64,000 nucleotides of DNA from Leguminivora glycinivorella. Taxonomy: Eukaryota; Arthropoda; Insecta; Lepidoptera; Tortricidae. This document shows, in pieces, positions 10,899-22,265 of the stretch. The position numbers were made by a program, and so were the translations under genes. The stretch spans positions 2,666,001-2,730,000 of the forward strand of contig NC_062985.1 in assembly GCF_023078275.1 (NCBI RefSeq), given 5' to 3'. The notes under the pieces were generated by a model that was not told the DNA's origin, did not search any database, and saw nothing but the letters and a program-made list of their open reading frames with translations. How positions within the stretch are numbered: position 1 is the stretch's first letter; each line of letters starts with the position of its first letter.

Positions 10899-12881
10899 GG
10901 GCCTGGCCGGACTGCCATGGTAAAATCGCCCCTGGCTAAATATGAAATATTGATATGCAGGATTATTCGTATTATTACTACATGTACTACTACTGAATAT
11001 TATGCCTCAAACTATTTCCGTTTATGAAAAAAATTAAAAAAAAGAAATTTTGTTTTTTATTTTTTTCTTTAAAACCGCGTATCCGATTGACTTGTTCTTT
11101 GGATATTTTATAGATATATTAGGGATACATCAATTAAAAAAAAATGAACTTCCTGACTTTTTGTTAAGCACATTTTTTTTTAAATTTATGTTTTAAATAA
11201 TTTTTTTTTACCACATACGAGTTAGCGACACCTACTATATTTTCATATAATAATCGCGATTTTATACTCTATTACATATATTTTTATCAAAAATATTGGT
11301 TTGGATCAACAATGTCAAAATAAGTTATTTATGTATTATTACCCTTTAGTACTTAGTACGTTGCTCCTGGAAAGTGATGTATGAAAATTTTGGCATAATT
11401 AATGGAAGATTTTTTTTTAATTGGGATATGTACATTATAGGCCGAAGTTATTTTTCATCAACCCTCCCTACCCTCCCCCTCTGCGTCACCCCTTTACCCT
11501 CCCTTAAAGAGCCCAAAATGCAGTTTTTCTAAATTATTGACAAAACCGTTGAAGATACAGAAAAAACGTGTAGCAACGAAATAATCCTTAATAAATTTAC
11601 TACAAATCTCTCATTAACACTTTAGTGCTAGCTCTTATAGTTTTTGCGTGATCCGTCACGAAAGTTGGTCCTTACTGCAATTTTCTTTAAAGAATATTAA
11701 AGTGTTCTCCCAAAATGCTTACGAAATCGTCGAAATTTGTTTGATACGACTAAAATATTGTAAACTCATGACTATAATTAAATTAAGGGGATAAATCACT
11801 ACCATGGATGGGACTTGAACTCACGGCTTCTGAATAGAAACTCGAGGGCTCTACCAACTGAGCCACCAAAAGCTCATCTCTAGTTAGCGAATCTTTCAGC
11901 TTTCTACTATATGAATCAATGGTACCCCTAGCGTTATTTATCTATCATATCTATCAATCTAGAGGCCGTGAGTTCAAGTCCCGCCCATGGTAGTGATTTT
12001 TTCCCCTGAAATTAATTCTTGAGTTTATAATATTTTAGTACTATCAAACCGATGATTTCGTAAACATATAAGGAGAAAACTTTTCATTCATTAAAGAAAA
12101 TTGAAGAAAGGAGCAACTTTCGTGACGGATTGCGCGAAAACTATAAGTGCTAGCACTAAAATGTTTATGAGAGATTTGTAGTAAATTTATTAAGGATTAC
12201 TTCGTTCCTACACGCTTTTTCTGTATCTTAATCGGTTTTGTCAGAAATCGAGAAAAATCGCATTTTCGGCTCTTTAAGGGGGGGTAGATGGGTGACGCAG
12301 AGGGGGGAGGGGTGGGGAGGGTTGATGAAAAATAACTTCGGCCTATAATGTACATATCCCAATTAAAAAAAAATCTTCCATTAATTATGCCAAAATTTTC
12401 ATACATCACTTTCCAGGAGCAACGTACTAAGTACTAAAGGGTAATAATACATAAATAACTTATTTTGACATTGTTGATCCAAACTAATATTTTTGATAAA
12501 AATATATGTAATAGAGTATAAAATCGCGATTATTATATGAAAATATAGTAGGTGTCGCTAACTCGTATGTGGAAAAAAAAAAATTTAAACATAAATTTAA
12601 AAAAAAATGTACTTAACAAAAAGTCAGGAAGTTAATTTTTTTTTAATTGATGTATCCCTAATATATCTATAAAATATCCAAAGAACAAGTTAATCGGATA
12701 CGCGGTTTTAAAGAAAAAAATAAAAAACAAAATTTCTTTTTTTTAATTTTTTTCATAAACGGAAATAGTTTGAGGCATAATATTCAGTAGTAGTACATGT
12801 AGTAACAATACGAATAATCCTGCATATCAATATTTCATATTTAGCCAGGGGCGATTTTACCATGGCAGTCCGGCCAGGCCC
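10899..12881. mobile_element. 1,983-bp foldback element (long palindrome), Spy-like insertion site
   Basis: The left arm (10,899-about 11,836) and right arm (about 11,961-12,881) are inverted copies of each other with only scattered differences. Both ends read GGGCCTGGCCGGACTGCCAT. The left flank ends in AAA and the right flank begins with TTT, with no target duplication visible. That is the insertion signature reported for Spy transposons of the PIF/Harbinger group. The spacer of about 125 bp holds the 5' half of a tRNA-like sequence whose 3' half is part of the arm. No protein is encoded. Confidence 0.8.
11811..11880 (-). repeat. tRNA-like sequence at the palindrome apex
   Basis: On the minus strand it reads TGGCTCAGTTGGTAGAGCC (A-box and D-arm-like), then GTGAGTTCAAGTCCC (B-box-like). 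The acceptor stem cannot be paired convincingly, so it is not a functional tRNA gene. It could serve as an internal Pol III promoter. The B-box half is present in both arms; the A-box half only once, in the spacer. Confidence 0.6.
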
Positions 12882-12884
12882 TTT

Positions 12885-14968
12885 TAAAAGACTTCTTCTA
12901 CCGATATTTTTCGCTCGAGGGCGGTCTATTTAGCTACATATCTACGGAAAGCGATCTAAAGTGAGCCCACACTCCAAACGGCTCAATGGTGTGGTTTAGC
13001 CGATATTTGCCTTGTGATTGCTAGATTTACTCACCCCGCCCACTCGATTTACTCACCCCGTTTGCTAGCTTTACTCGCGTCTAGGCTTGTGTTCTAATAG
13101 TTCATGTACTAATAGTACAAAAGATACGATAGACTCCGGCCGAGCGAACCGTCCGAAAACGTGTGGAATGGCTCTTGGCGGGAATGAGCAAGTGAGCACG
13201 TGACTTTCATTCCTTACGCTCTGATTGTCTTTATGTACTAAGTAGCAGACCTCGGATAATGGCGATCAAATATATGAAAGAGACGCGTTCCTTCTCATGC
13301 AGTCTAACCTCGTGTAGGTAAACCACGTACCATGCTTGTTGACTTCCGGTTCAAACGCCATCTTAGCGGTTTCGTGTTGTGAATAATTTATTTTTCTTTT
13401 ACTCATTAATATTGTTTAAAGTGTAATATCGATAGCTTATTATGCAGTAAACTAATGTTGTAGTGAGAAGCTGATGAAGAATTAATCTCGAAACGCGTTT
13501 AGCCTCTTTTTTGTCCCGTTTTTGACAGGCGGTAACAGGGATGTAACCGAGAGCATGGGCGGCACTTTCAGTGGGGAGCGGAAGTGGCCATACAGAGCGA
13601 TATAGTACTCTTTATTATACTGTACTAGTGTATTAAATGTACTAAAATACCGAACTAGTACATTTGTGGGATTGTACTTTCAGTGATCGAGCAGATACAA
13701 CTCTACTCGCTCCGCGTTCGGGATTTGCGACGTGTGTTGAGGCTTTAATCGTAGGGGATATTGTTTTAAGCAGTTTTCTGATCGAAGGATTATTGGTAGA
13801 TTTGGATACGCAGGGATTTCACGTGTTTTGATTTATCACCTTGTGTTTGTGACACGTGTCAGGTGTCACACGTGTATCCAAAATAATGGAGACAAATAAT
13901 CACACAGTTAAATGTGTTACTTACTGTTTCAGAATAGATGCCTAATAAGGAGAAATTACCTATAAATGTAATAAAATATATTTCGTTTCCATTTAACCCC
14001 TTATTAGTACTCGTAGAATAACTAGAATAACGGATAGCTTAAGAATGTGGTTAAATGATTTATATAACATATTTTTCAGTACAGATGGTGTCTTTTTTAC
14101 GCACTAGTGCGAGAAGTGGTTCATTATATGCCAGGTCGAAACTTCGGAGGCTCATCTGTACTGAAAAACGTCGTACGATACACGTGCGAAAAGGAAATTC
14201 GTAACTCGTATCGATTTAAAACACTCCCTTCGGTCGTGTTTTAATTTATCGCCACTCGTTTCGAACTTCCTTTTTTATGCACTTGTATCGTAATGTACTA
14301 TTTTATTTAAGTGGCCGTTTTCATTGCAATTTTGAGTCACAAATGTCAAAAAAGAGAGTCTAAAAAACGTTTTTTGACACCTTATTTTTCAAAATTGGAT
14401 AAGGGGTTCTAGACAAATTGAATCCCGGGGCCGTGGTTTTTGTGACGTTATTTCAGTCAGTTTTTGTGAAGTCATTATTTCGTACTCAGTAAAGTCTACC
14501 GATCAGAACAATACCACTTGTCAGCAGTATACTCTCCAGTCACATCAACTTCAATCTAGACGATTTTTTCAATTCTTCCGCCCTACTATTATTTGCCAAG
14601 ATTGGCACTGAAACTTGAGTTATTTCATGTGCTCTGTTTACCCCTTTATGGGATACAGGCCTGAGTTGTATGTATGATGTAATTATGTATATTTTTGCCA
14701 CTTTTGATTCAACCCCTCTCTTATATGAATTCAGTTCAACACAATCGATTTTTTTTACTCATAATATCCAATTTATTTTACAAATTCTGTTCAATCATAG
14801 TTATTAAATAAATATTGGTCAAAATTCATCAAATACTTGAATATTAGATTGGTAGGATGAGACAGTTAATTTAAATGTCAGGAAGGGTCAAACCATTTTA
14901 TAGATCGATCGGGTAACAAGCGTGAAGCGATAATAACGCGTATTGGCTGGATCGCTGGTGTACTTTTT
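12885..14968. other. Non-genic region with dispersed repeats and small foldbacks
   Basis: About 13,255-13,640 matches about 37,400-37,605 in inverted orientation (GAAAGTGCCGCCCA-like and TATATGAAAGAGRCGCGTTCC-like blocks), so it is a repeat family. A small foldback with ends TTTTTCAGTACAGATG lies at 14,073-14,168, and a second with TACGATACACGTGCGAAAA-like ends at 14,174-14,294. No ORF with recognisable content. Confidence 0.55.
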
Positions 14969-15537
14969 AGGGTTCCGTAGTCAACTAGGAACCCTTATAG
15001 TTTCGCCATGTCTGTCTGTCCGTCCGTCCGTCCGTCCGTCCGTCCGTCCGTCCGTCCGTCCGTCCGCGGATAATATCAGTAACCGTTAGCACTAGAAAGC
15101 TGAAATTTAGTACCAATATGTATATCAATCACGCCAACAAAGTGCAAAAATAAAAAATGGAAAAAAATGTTTTATTAGGGTACCCCCCCTACATGTAAAG
15201 TGGGGGCTGATATTTTTTTTCATTCTAACCCCAACATGTGATATATTGTTGGATAGGTATTTAAAAATGAATAAGGGTTTACTAAGATCGTTTTTTGATA
15301 ATATTAATATTTTCGGAAATAATCGCTCCTAAAGAAAAAAAAAGTGCGTCCCCCACCCTCTAACTTTTGAACCATATGTTTAAAAAATATGAAAAAAATC
15401 ACAAAAGTAGAACTTTATAAAGACTTTCTAGGAAAATTGTTTTGAACTTGATAGGTTCAGTAGTTTTTGAGAAAAATACTGAAAACTACGGAACCCTACA
15501 CTGAGCGTGGCCCGACACGCTCTTGGCCGGTTTTTTT
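14969..15537. mobile_element. Dispersed repeat with internal GTCC microsatellite, copy 2
   Basis: This matches 7,408-7,942 over its whole length, but the GTCC run is expanded to 12 units (15,018-15,065). Both end blocks and the terminal hairpin are intact. Confidence 0.8.
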
Positions 15538-15596
15538 CATTTTTTAAATGACCAATGAACAAAAAGTTAGTATTAAGGCGCCCTACTTTTTGTCTA

Positions 15597-15820
15597 AGGT
15601 ACAGCGGGTCAAATCTCGACTGGGGGGCATATCTAACTGATCCATTTTTTTCCATTATTACATTATGATGTTGAGTTCTATATGTATCCACTGAGCACGC
15701 GTACCATATATAACCGGTGAACACTATTTAATAATGCAAACATTGCAAACATGCATGTAAAACAGGGAAAAAATGGACCAGTTACATTGCCCCCTAGTCA
15801 TGATTTGCCTCGCTGTACCT
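15597..15820. mobile_element. TA-flanked MITE, 224 bp
   Basis: The ends are AGGTACAGCG and its complement, with inverted similarity extending about 60 bp. TA is duplicated at 15,595-15,596 and 15,821-15,822, as in Tc1/mariner-type MITEs. Confidence 0.75.
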
Positions 15821-15822
15821 TA

Positions 15823-16400
15823 CTCCATTTGCGTAAGAATGTCAATGTGCAAGGTGGCTAAGCGTGCCCAGAAATTCGGATATCAGCAGGTCAGTCGGAA
15901 TCTCTATGTCGATGTTTTAATTTGGTTCAGATTCAGACAGAGAAGAATGCGAATTATAGTAGAAATTTAGAAATAACCCAAAGTGAGAAAAAATCGGGGA
16001 TGTAGGTCTGGGTGATCATGGAAACGACAAAGCATTAAATGCTTCAGAAAGTTCAGGAGAACTTCCGAAAAACGGAGACAAAAAGAGAACTCCAGAAAAA
16101 GGGTAGGTATACCCTTTCCAGCATCTCACACTGTCCTAAATGCGTAGGTACAACAAAGGTCACCCTTCGACGGCAGAGGTCACCCTTCAATCAAAATCGA
16201 CTTTTTTCTCAATAACTCTATTTCAAGACTTTTGAAATTTGTGACAACGTCTCTTGAAAACGATCCCAGAAAATTATCATTTTATGTATTTTTCTCCTAT
16301 CATTTTATAATAGAAAGTGCGCGCATATTAGTAAAAAGTACGACGAGCATAGTTATTAATCATAATTGCAGATACATGCAGAAATAATCGTTGCAAACGA
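15823..16400. other. Non-genic stretch
   Basis: No gene seen. A short block around 16,160-16,200 (CACCCTTCGACGGCAGAGG) recurs near 20,286, so part of it is repeat-derived. Confidence 0.4.
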
Positions 16401-19400
16401 GGAAGCAACGCGCCCCGCTTGAGATGACAGACGTCAGACAAGAAAATAACAACAAATAATAATACTTACTGAGTAATATTATATCTGGATATCGTGTTTA
16501 TAAAGTGCATTTAGCATTCAAGGGGCGTGCTTGTGATATATATAGTTTGCACGTGTTCCGAAGTTATAGAACCTTCCTTGGAATCAACAGAATCAACAGA
16601 ACTTCACAAGCGGTTCTCTTACCTCAAAGAACCCTTGCAGCAGCAGCGCAGCACACAGCGGGCGGCCCAGGCCCTATTCTCCGTTCTCTTAGCCTGGGCC
16701 CGCGACGGGGAATCTTTATTTTTTGTTTTTATACATTATTTGTCCTTTTAAGCCTTTAGTTATAAGTATTGTGTAGTTTTTTATGTATTTTAATTTTAAA
16801 TAGTTTATTTTTCTTTTTAAGACTAGTTTGCTGATGCCTATTTCTATCCTTCCTAACTCCGCTCCATCCACTGCATCTTCAGAAATCATCCGTTGTCCCG
16901 AATGTACAGAGCCCAAGTTTTTTAAAGGATCTAGAGGTCTGAATATTCATATAACTAAAAAACATAGAAAATCAGCTAGTCAACCAACACCTAGACCTAC
17001 GTCATCTCAGCCCAACGTCGAACCCATCCCGGATCTCCAGGCTCCTAACTCAAATATACCATTTTGGAAGACCCTAACTAATTTAAAAAACACTTGCCCT
17101 GTTTTAAAACGCGTACCGCGTGGAGCGCGTGTGTCGGTAGCTAAATTTCTTAGTGAGACTATCAAATTAATTATTTCAACCAATTCCATTCACAGTTGGG
17201 AAAATATTTTAACTTTTACCTTTAAAGTGCTCCACATCAAACCTGATGAAAGTACACATTCTAAATCGCTTACAAAAATAATCAAACAAAATTGTTGCCG
17301 CGATGTTTCACTTTGCCCTGCTGGCGATAGTTATAAACGTCTTAGTAATAATTTATTCAAAAAAGTTGAAACTAAAATCTCTGATGGTGACATTAAAGGA
17401 GCCGCCCGCCTCTTGTTTTCTGATGATGCAGTGGCACCGGCCAATTCGGAAACCCTCGCAGCTCTCGCCGCTAAACATCCACCTTCAGACCCGAACCTTC
17501 ATCTTCCAGATCCCCCTCAAGCCAACCATCCCGCTCTGACCGCCTCCGCCGAGGATGTTCTCGGAGCCATACTATCATTTCCCAATGGCTCTGCAGGAGG
17601 CCTTGACGGTTTGTCTCCACAGCATCTCAAAGACCTCCTGTACTGTGGTTGCGGTGACACAAAGGAAAATCTCTTGAAGGACTTGACGGCCCTTGTAAAC
17701 ATCATGTTGGCTGGTCAAGTCCCTCCAGAGATTACAGACATCCTTTATGGCGCCAACCTATGCGCCTTGACTAAAAAAGACGGCGGCATTCGGCCCATTG
17801 CGGTTGGCTCCACTCTGCGTCGACTCGCAGCCAAGATAGCATGCCGCGCTATACTTAAGGACCTTGCCTCCGAACTGCAGCCTATACAGCTCGGTTTCGG
17901 CTCCAAGAGCGGCTGCGAAGCTGCTGTCCACGCTGTACGGACATATGTAGAGCGCCAAGCAGGAGATGTTATTCTGAAGGTGGATGTCTCCAATGCTTTT
18001 AATTCAGTAGACAGGGGCGCCTTGTTGACACAAATAAAGGATAAAATTCCATCTACTTATAACTTTCTCTGGCAGTGCTACAGTTCCCCCTCTAAATTGT
18101 TCTACCAAACTGACCCTTTGTTTTCTTCCGTAGGTTGTCAACAAGGCGACCCTCTCGGTCCAGCAATATTCAGTCTCGCCATTCATCCCATAATTAAAAA
18201 TCTAAATTCTAAATTGAACATATGGTACCTAGATGACGGCACCCTCGGTGGTGAAGCAATTTCAGTTCTTGATGATTTAGAAAAATTAAAAACTGACTTA
18301 AAAAACATTGGCTTATCCCTCAACTTTTCGAAATGCGAACTCTTTGTTTCAGAGACTTGTCCAAACAAAGAGCAAGTATTTGAACAGTTCGAACAAGTAG
18401 CTCCTGGAATAAAAACTATTAACAAAGAAACGCTTCACCTCCTTGGTTGCCCCATCATGGACCAATCATTTAATAATTTCATAGACACAAAAATCGAAAA
18501 TTTTAAAGCATCTACACATCGTCTGGCTCAAATTAACATACATTCGGCATATTGCATCATAAAACACTGTTTATTTGTACCAAAATTTACATACATCCTC
18601 CGTGGTTCACACCTCTGGAAACACCCTTCTTTGATCTCAAATTTGGATAACTTAGTTTTGGAAACTCTCACCACCATCTTCAATATATCCTTTGGCGAAA
18701 GAACATGGACCCAGGCTAGCCTACCCATCAGGTTGGGCGGCTTGGGCATCCGAAAAATTTCTAGTGTGGCGCTGCCTGCTTTCTTGGCTTCGGTACACGG
18801 TGCTCAAATCCTCATCGGGAAAATTTTAGCCCCTTCCATTGGGGTCCTGGAGGCTGCGCACTGTACCGAGGCCAAGAATGTTTGGCAGCTAACATGCCCC
18901 AACACAGACCCGCCTGTCAACCCATGTTCGCAGAGGCAATGGGACGAACCTCTCTGTCGTCTAACAAGGGACCGCCTTCTAGAGACGGCTCTTGATTCGA
19001 CAGATCGGGCTCGCCTCCTCGCTACTGCGGAATGGGAGTCGGGTCTGTGGCTGCAGACACTACCATCCATCACAATAGGTACATTGCTGGACAATACCAC
19101 ATTCCGGTTGGCTACCTGCCTCAGAATAGGGGCATCAACAAATGTGCCCCATCGGTGTCAGTGCGGAGTTATGGTGGATAATCTTGGCCACCACGGCCTT
19201 TCATGCAGCCGAAGTGCTGGGAGAATTCCTCGCCACGCCAGCCTCAACGATGTCATCCGGAGGGCCCTTGTTAGTGCAAAAGTGCCGGCCGTCCTCGAAC
19301 CCAATGGACTGGCCAGGGTTGACGGCAAGAGGCCTGACGGAATGACGCTGGTGCCTTGGAGTATGGGTCGGCCGCTTGTCTGGGATGCTACTTGTGTAGA

Positions 19401-19812
19401 TACCCTGGCGCCGTCCCATGTTCCAGGCACCAAAGTCGGTGCTGGGGCGGCTGCATCATTGGCTGAAGACCTCAAGCGTCGCAAGTATGTCACCCTCGGC
19501 AGTAGTTACATATTTGCGGCGTTTGGGGTCGAAACCATGGGGCCGTGGGGGCCAAGTGCGCGTTGCCTCTACAAGGAGCTATCTAAGCGCCTTATAGACG
19601 CTTCTGGTGACCAGAGGGCTGGTCAATACCTTGCTCAGCGGATCAGCATTGCTATCCAGCGGGGCAATGCGGCCAGCCTTCTGGGCACCTTACCCAACGA
19701 GCAAGACCTGGGCCAAATATTTTATTTATAAGTTTTATTGTAAGTTTTAATTTAAGTGTTTATTGTATTATTTTTATGTTGTTTATAAATAAATGAAGAC
19801 TTTTGATTTGTA
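16400..19812 (+). mobile_element. RLE-type non-LTR retrotransposon, apparently full-length ORF
   Basis: This plus-strand LINE has one long ORF (16,834-19,731), a GC-rich leader around 16,600-16,710 and a short 3' UTR with AATAAATGAAGAC near 19,790. The 5' limit is an estimate. The single-ORF layout with an N-terminal zinc finger and C-terminal restriction-like endonuclease is that of the R2/R4/NeSL/CRE group, not of Jockey-type elements. I cannot place it in a named clade. Relics of related elements lie at 49,868-50,158 and 55,690-55,858. Confidence 0.8.
16834..19731 (+). CDS. RLE LINE polyprotein: zinc finger, reverse transcriptase, restriction-like endonuclease, 965 aa
   Basis: The first in-frame ATG is at 16,834; the frame is closed by TAG at 16,801. 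Near residues 23-43 a C2H2 finger (CPECTEPKFFKGSRGLNIHI, then TKKH) probably contacts target DNA. The RT core reads GSAGGLDGLSPQHL, KDGGIRPIAVGSTLRRL, LGFGSKSGCEAAVHA, VILKVDVSNAFNSVDRG, GCQQGDPLGPAIFSL, the catalytic WYLDDGTLGG, then LSLNFSKCELF and LLGCPI. The C-terminus has a Cys/His cluster (CQCGVMVDNLGHHGLSC), then RHASLNDVI and KRPDGMTLVPWSMGRPLVWD, which fit the RHxxxND and (K/R)PD...D pattern of restriction-like endonucleases. The YLDD box replaces the usual FADD or YADD. There is no stop or frameshift. Confidence 0.85.
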   Translation: MPISILPNSAPSTASSEIIRCPECTEPKFFKGSRGLNIHITKKHRKSASQPTPRPTSSQPNVEPIPDLQAPNSNIPFWKTLTNLKNTCPVLKRVPRGARVSVAKFLSETIKLIISTNSIHSWENILTFTFKVLHIKPDESTHSKSLTKIIKQNCCRDVSLCPAGDSYKRLSNNLFKKVETKISDGDIKGAARLLFSDDAVAPANSETLAALAAKHPPSDPNLHLPDPPQANHPALTASAEDVLGAILSFPNGSAGGLDGLSPQHLKDLLYCGCGDTKENLLKDLTALVNIMLAGQVPPEITDILYGANLCALTKKDGGIRPIAVGSTLRRLAAKIACRAILKDLASELQPIQLGFGSKSGCEAAVHAVRTYVERQAGDVILKVDVSNAFNSVDRGALLTQIKDKIPSTYNFLWQCYSSPSKLFYQTDPLFSSVGCQQGDPLGPAIFSLAIHPIIKNLNSKLNIWYLDDGTLGGEAISVLDDLEKLKTDLKNIGLSLNFSKCELFVSETCPNKEQVFEQFEQVAPGIKTINKETLHLLGCPIMDQSFNNFIDTKIENFKASTHRLAQINIHSAYCIIKHCLFVPKFTYILRGSHLWKHPSLISNLDNLVLETLTTIFNISFGERTWTQASLPIRLGGLGIRKISSVALPAFLASVHGAQILIGKILAPSIGVLEAAHCTEAKNVWQLTCPNTDPPVNPCSQRQWDEPLCRLTRDRLLETALDSTDRARLLATAEWESGLWLQTLPSITIGTLLDNTTFRLATCLRIGASTNVPHRCQCGVMVDNLGHHGLSCSRSAGRIPRHASLNDVIRRALVSAKVPAVLEPNGLARVDGKRPDGMTLVPWSMGRPLVWDATCVDTLAPSHVPGTKVGAGAAASLAEDLKRRKYVTLGSSYIFAAFGVETMGPWGPSARCLYKELSKRLIDASGDQRAGQYLAQRISIAIQRGNAASLLGTLPNEQDLGQIFYL

Positions 19813-19829
19813 AAGACTGAATTAAAATA

Positions 19830-19966
19830 AGGTGCATTAGGGTAATTCCGAATGACAGAAATGCTCTGGTAATTCCGAATAGGAAATCTTGATATGATGG
19901 AAAATAATGGTGATTTTTATGGGACTTTCGTAATTAGACGACTTTCGGAATGACCCTAATTCACCT
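19830..19966. mobile_element. TA-flanked MITE, 137 bp
   Basis: The ends AGGTGCATTAGGGTAATTCC and GGAATGACCCTAATTCACCT are inverted repeats, flanked by TA at 19,828-19,829 and 19,967-19,968. It sits directly after the RLE LINE 3' end. Confidence 0.75.
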
Positions 19967-19968
19967 TA

Positions 19969-20724
19969 CATACTTTTACAGATACATATATTTAAAATGG
20001 TAAATCTGTTCCTTTCTACTATTCTGTCCTATTTTTAACCGCCGCCCCAAATCTCCAGCAAGGTGATCCTCAATTAGTCTGTATGTTTCTTTTTATGTTT
20101 GTTCCACGATATCGCCGTCGTTACTGGACCGATTTTGAAATTTATATTAATCAACATATTGTGTCAATTTAAAACTTGCAAAGACGCTTAAACCTAAGTC
20201 GGTAACACTGTCCCTTTCTATCATTGCGCACTCTACTTTATATAAATAGCAATCCGGTTGTGTCAGGTTGGTTGAACAGTGATAGATCACCCTTCGACGG
20301 CAGAGGGTGTATCAATCAACCTTTTTGTCAATAACCCGGTCTCAACACCCTTTGATCTGACGGAGACAAAGAACAGTAAGTGTCGTTTAACCCGTGTGGG
20401 ATGTGTGACAAATTATTGACATTGGGGAAGCAAGATTATACTGTTTGGCCCAAAGGTTAGCGGTAGAGAATGCCTTTGGCATTAAGTTCGTCTTTCGTAC
20501 ATTTATGTGCAATAAATTATAAATAATTACCTACATGTTTTTTTGAAAATGTACGTACGAAAAATGTAAACGTATGCCTGTGTTCCCAAAAGGGGTGGGC
20601 AGAGTACATAAAACTGCTAAAGTTTAAGTGCTCCTAGCAATTAAGGGGTTAAGGGCCAGTTGCATCAACCACATTTATTTTGAACGACACATCATCGTCA
20701 CGCTAAAGACGTCTATGGAACGCT
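19969..20724. other. Non-genic stretch with a LINE 3'-end scrap
   Basis: About 20,455-20,545 resembles the 3' end of the 8.0-10.4 kb LINE in the plus orientation (TAGAGAATGCCTTTGGCATT, then GTGCAATAAAT). Otherwise there are only short repeat-like blocks. Confidence 0.5.
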
Positions 20725-20728
20725 TTAA

Positions 20729-21243
20729 GACGATACGGTAGGGGCCAATTCTCCATACAAACGCTCTCGACTATTTCCTCCCTGGTTTTTGAAGATAGAG
20801 CAATGATTTTTTCAACACAGATTGTTATTATTTTTATCTGTGTCGGACTGTTTTGATTTTTTTGATATTCTGCTTTTTAAAGACTCTAGAGCCAATCAAA
20901 AATATCCAAAAACGGCCTTTTTCATTGTGGCGCAAAAAAAGGTGTGATACTCAAGATTGGTAACAATTAACCAAAAAAGCTAAACGGTCCGACATAGATT
21001 ATTTCATTGTTATGCAGATTCTCAAATTTCGTTCCGATTGATTAAGTTTTGAAGGAGGAAAGAGTCGAGTGCGGAACCTCGATTTTAAAGATTTTTTTGA
21101 AATATCTTTTGACTGAGTTGTTCTTACTTAATGGACATTTTTTTTTCGATAAATCTAGTTAATAACACTTGTATATTTAACTAAAATTCCCATGTTGAAA
21201 GGGGGGCTCCTTTCCATTTTAGCATTTTCGCTACCGTATCCTC
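20729..21243. mobile_element. TTAA-flanked MITE, 515 bp (piggyBac-like)
   Basis: The ends are GACGATACGGTAG and, reversed, GAGGATACGGTAG. TTAA flanks both sides (20,725-20,728 and 21,244-21,247), the duplication made by piggyBac transposases. The right TTAA is also the left TTAA of the next element. No coding sequence. Confidence 0.7.
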
Positions 21244-21247
21244 TTAA

Positions 21248-22265
21248 AGGTCCGACCACACATAGGGCGTTTTGATAGCGTAGCGTTAGCGAAGCGGAAT
21301 ACGAGCGCATTCAGAGCGGATCTGCTTTGAATACGCTCACACGGTCACACATCACACATAACATACCGCGTATTTTTTTTTTCGTTATAAGAAAAGAAAA
21401 CTTATTAAAGTATAAAGTTAATTAATAAAGTTTTGTACTTATCTGCCAAACTGCACAGCAGTTTGTTGGCAGAAAATTATTCTACCCTCCACCATTTATG
21501 TTGAACCACTTATTTTGTATTTCATTCCACTTATCCACTCCACTTTTTCCACTTATTTTTATTGTGAGCGGACTTGTCTGAATATGGATTAAAATTAACA
21601 ATTTAGATACTTGTTTTATTCCAAAATGTTGTTTTGATTTCTTATGTCTCATTCAATACTTAATATCTGGGCGACCGAGCTTCGCTCGGTTCTATTTTAA
21701 TATATCACGTCTTTAGATAAAAAAAAACTATTATAAATCCAAAACAAAAAAAAGACAAAAAACAAAAACTAAATTTCTGGCCTGGATTCGAAACCCTGAC
21801 ACCTACGATCTATCTGCGTACATTAGACCGACCACGTACGACTGAGCTAAGCGGAATCGATGCGCGCGCGGCGAAATTAACGACCATATTTTACGTTTAC
21901 TAACGCAAAAGAAAAACTCATGAAAACTCGAAAATTCGCGTTTTCCGGGATCTAAGGCTACGCTAGATCGATTTTTCATCCCCGAAAACCCCCACATAAC
22001 AAATTTTAGCGAAATCGTTAGAGCGGTTTCCGAGATCGTCGGTATAAATAAATAAATAAATAAATATACAAGAATTGCTCATTTCAAAGTATAAGATTAA
22101 AAGTTTATAGTTTCAAAATATAGGCTTAGAAGTTACCATGTGCAGAATGCGCGCGGATCGGGCGGCGCCGCTTTGAATACGCTAGCAATCTGCTCCAACC
22201 GGCGCAACGCCATCATTGCGCTCTGATAACGCTGCGCTCTCAAAACGCTCATGTGTGGCCGAGCT
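21248..22265. mobile_element. TTAA-flanked MITE interrupted by a SINE
   Basis: The ends are AGGTCCGACCACACAT and, reversed, AGCTCGGCCACACAT, with inverted similarity through the GCGTTTTGA block. TTAA lies at 21,244-21,247 and 22,266-22,269. A retroposon (about 21,667-22,105) is inserted in the middle, so the MITE is the older of the two. A TA duplication would also fit the ends, so the piggyBac link is inferred. Confidence 0.65.
21667..22105 (-). mobile_element. tRNA-like SINE or SINE-like retroposon inside a MITE
   Basis: The minus strand contains TAGCTCAGTCGTACG and GGGTTTCGAATCCAGG, which resemble A and B boxes of a tRNA-derived head. The plus strand starts with the stem GACCGAGCTTCGCTCGGTT and ends with an AAAT repeat plus AAGAATTGCTCATTT. 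Boundaries are approximate. Confidence 0.55.

Noticed and set aside
16834..19731. Alternative start at TTG 16,828
   Set aside because: A TTG start is not expected in an animal element; the first in-frame ATG is at 16,834 and the frame is closed at 16,801.
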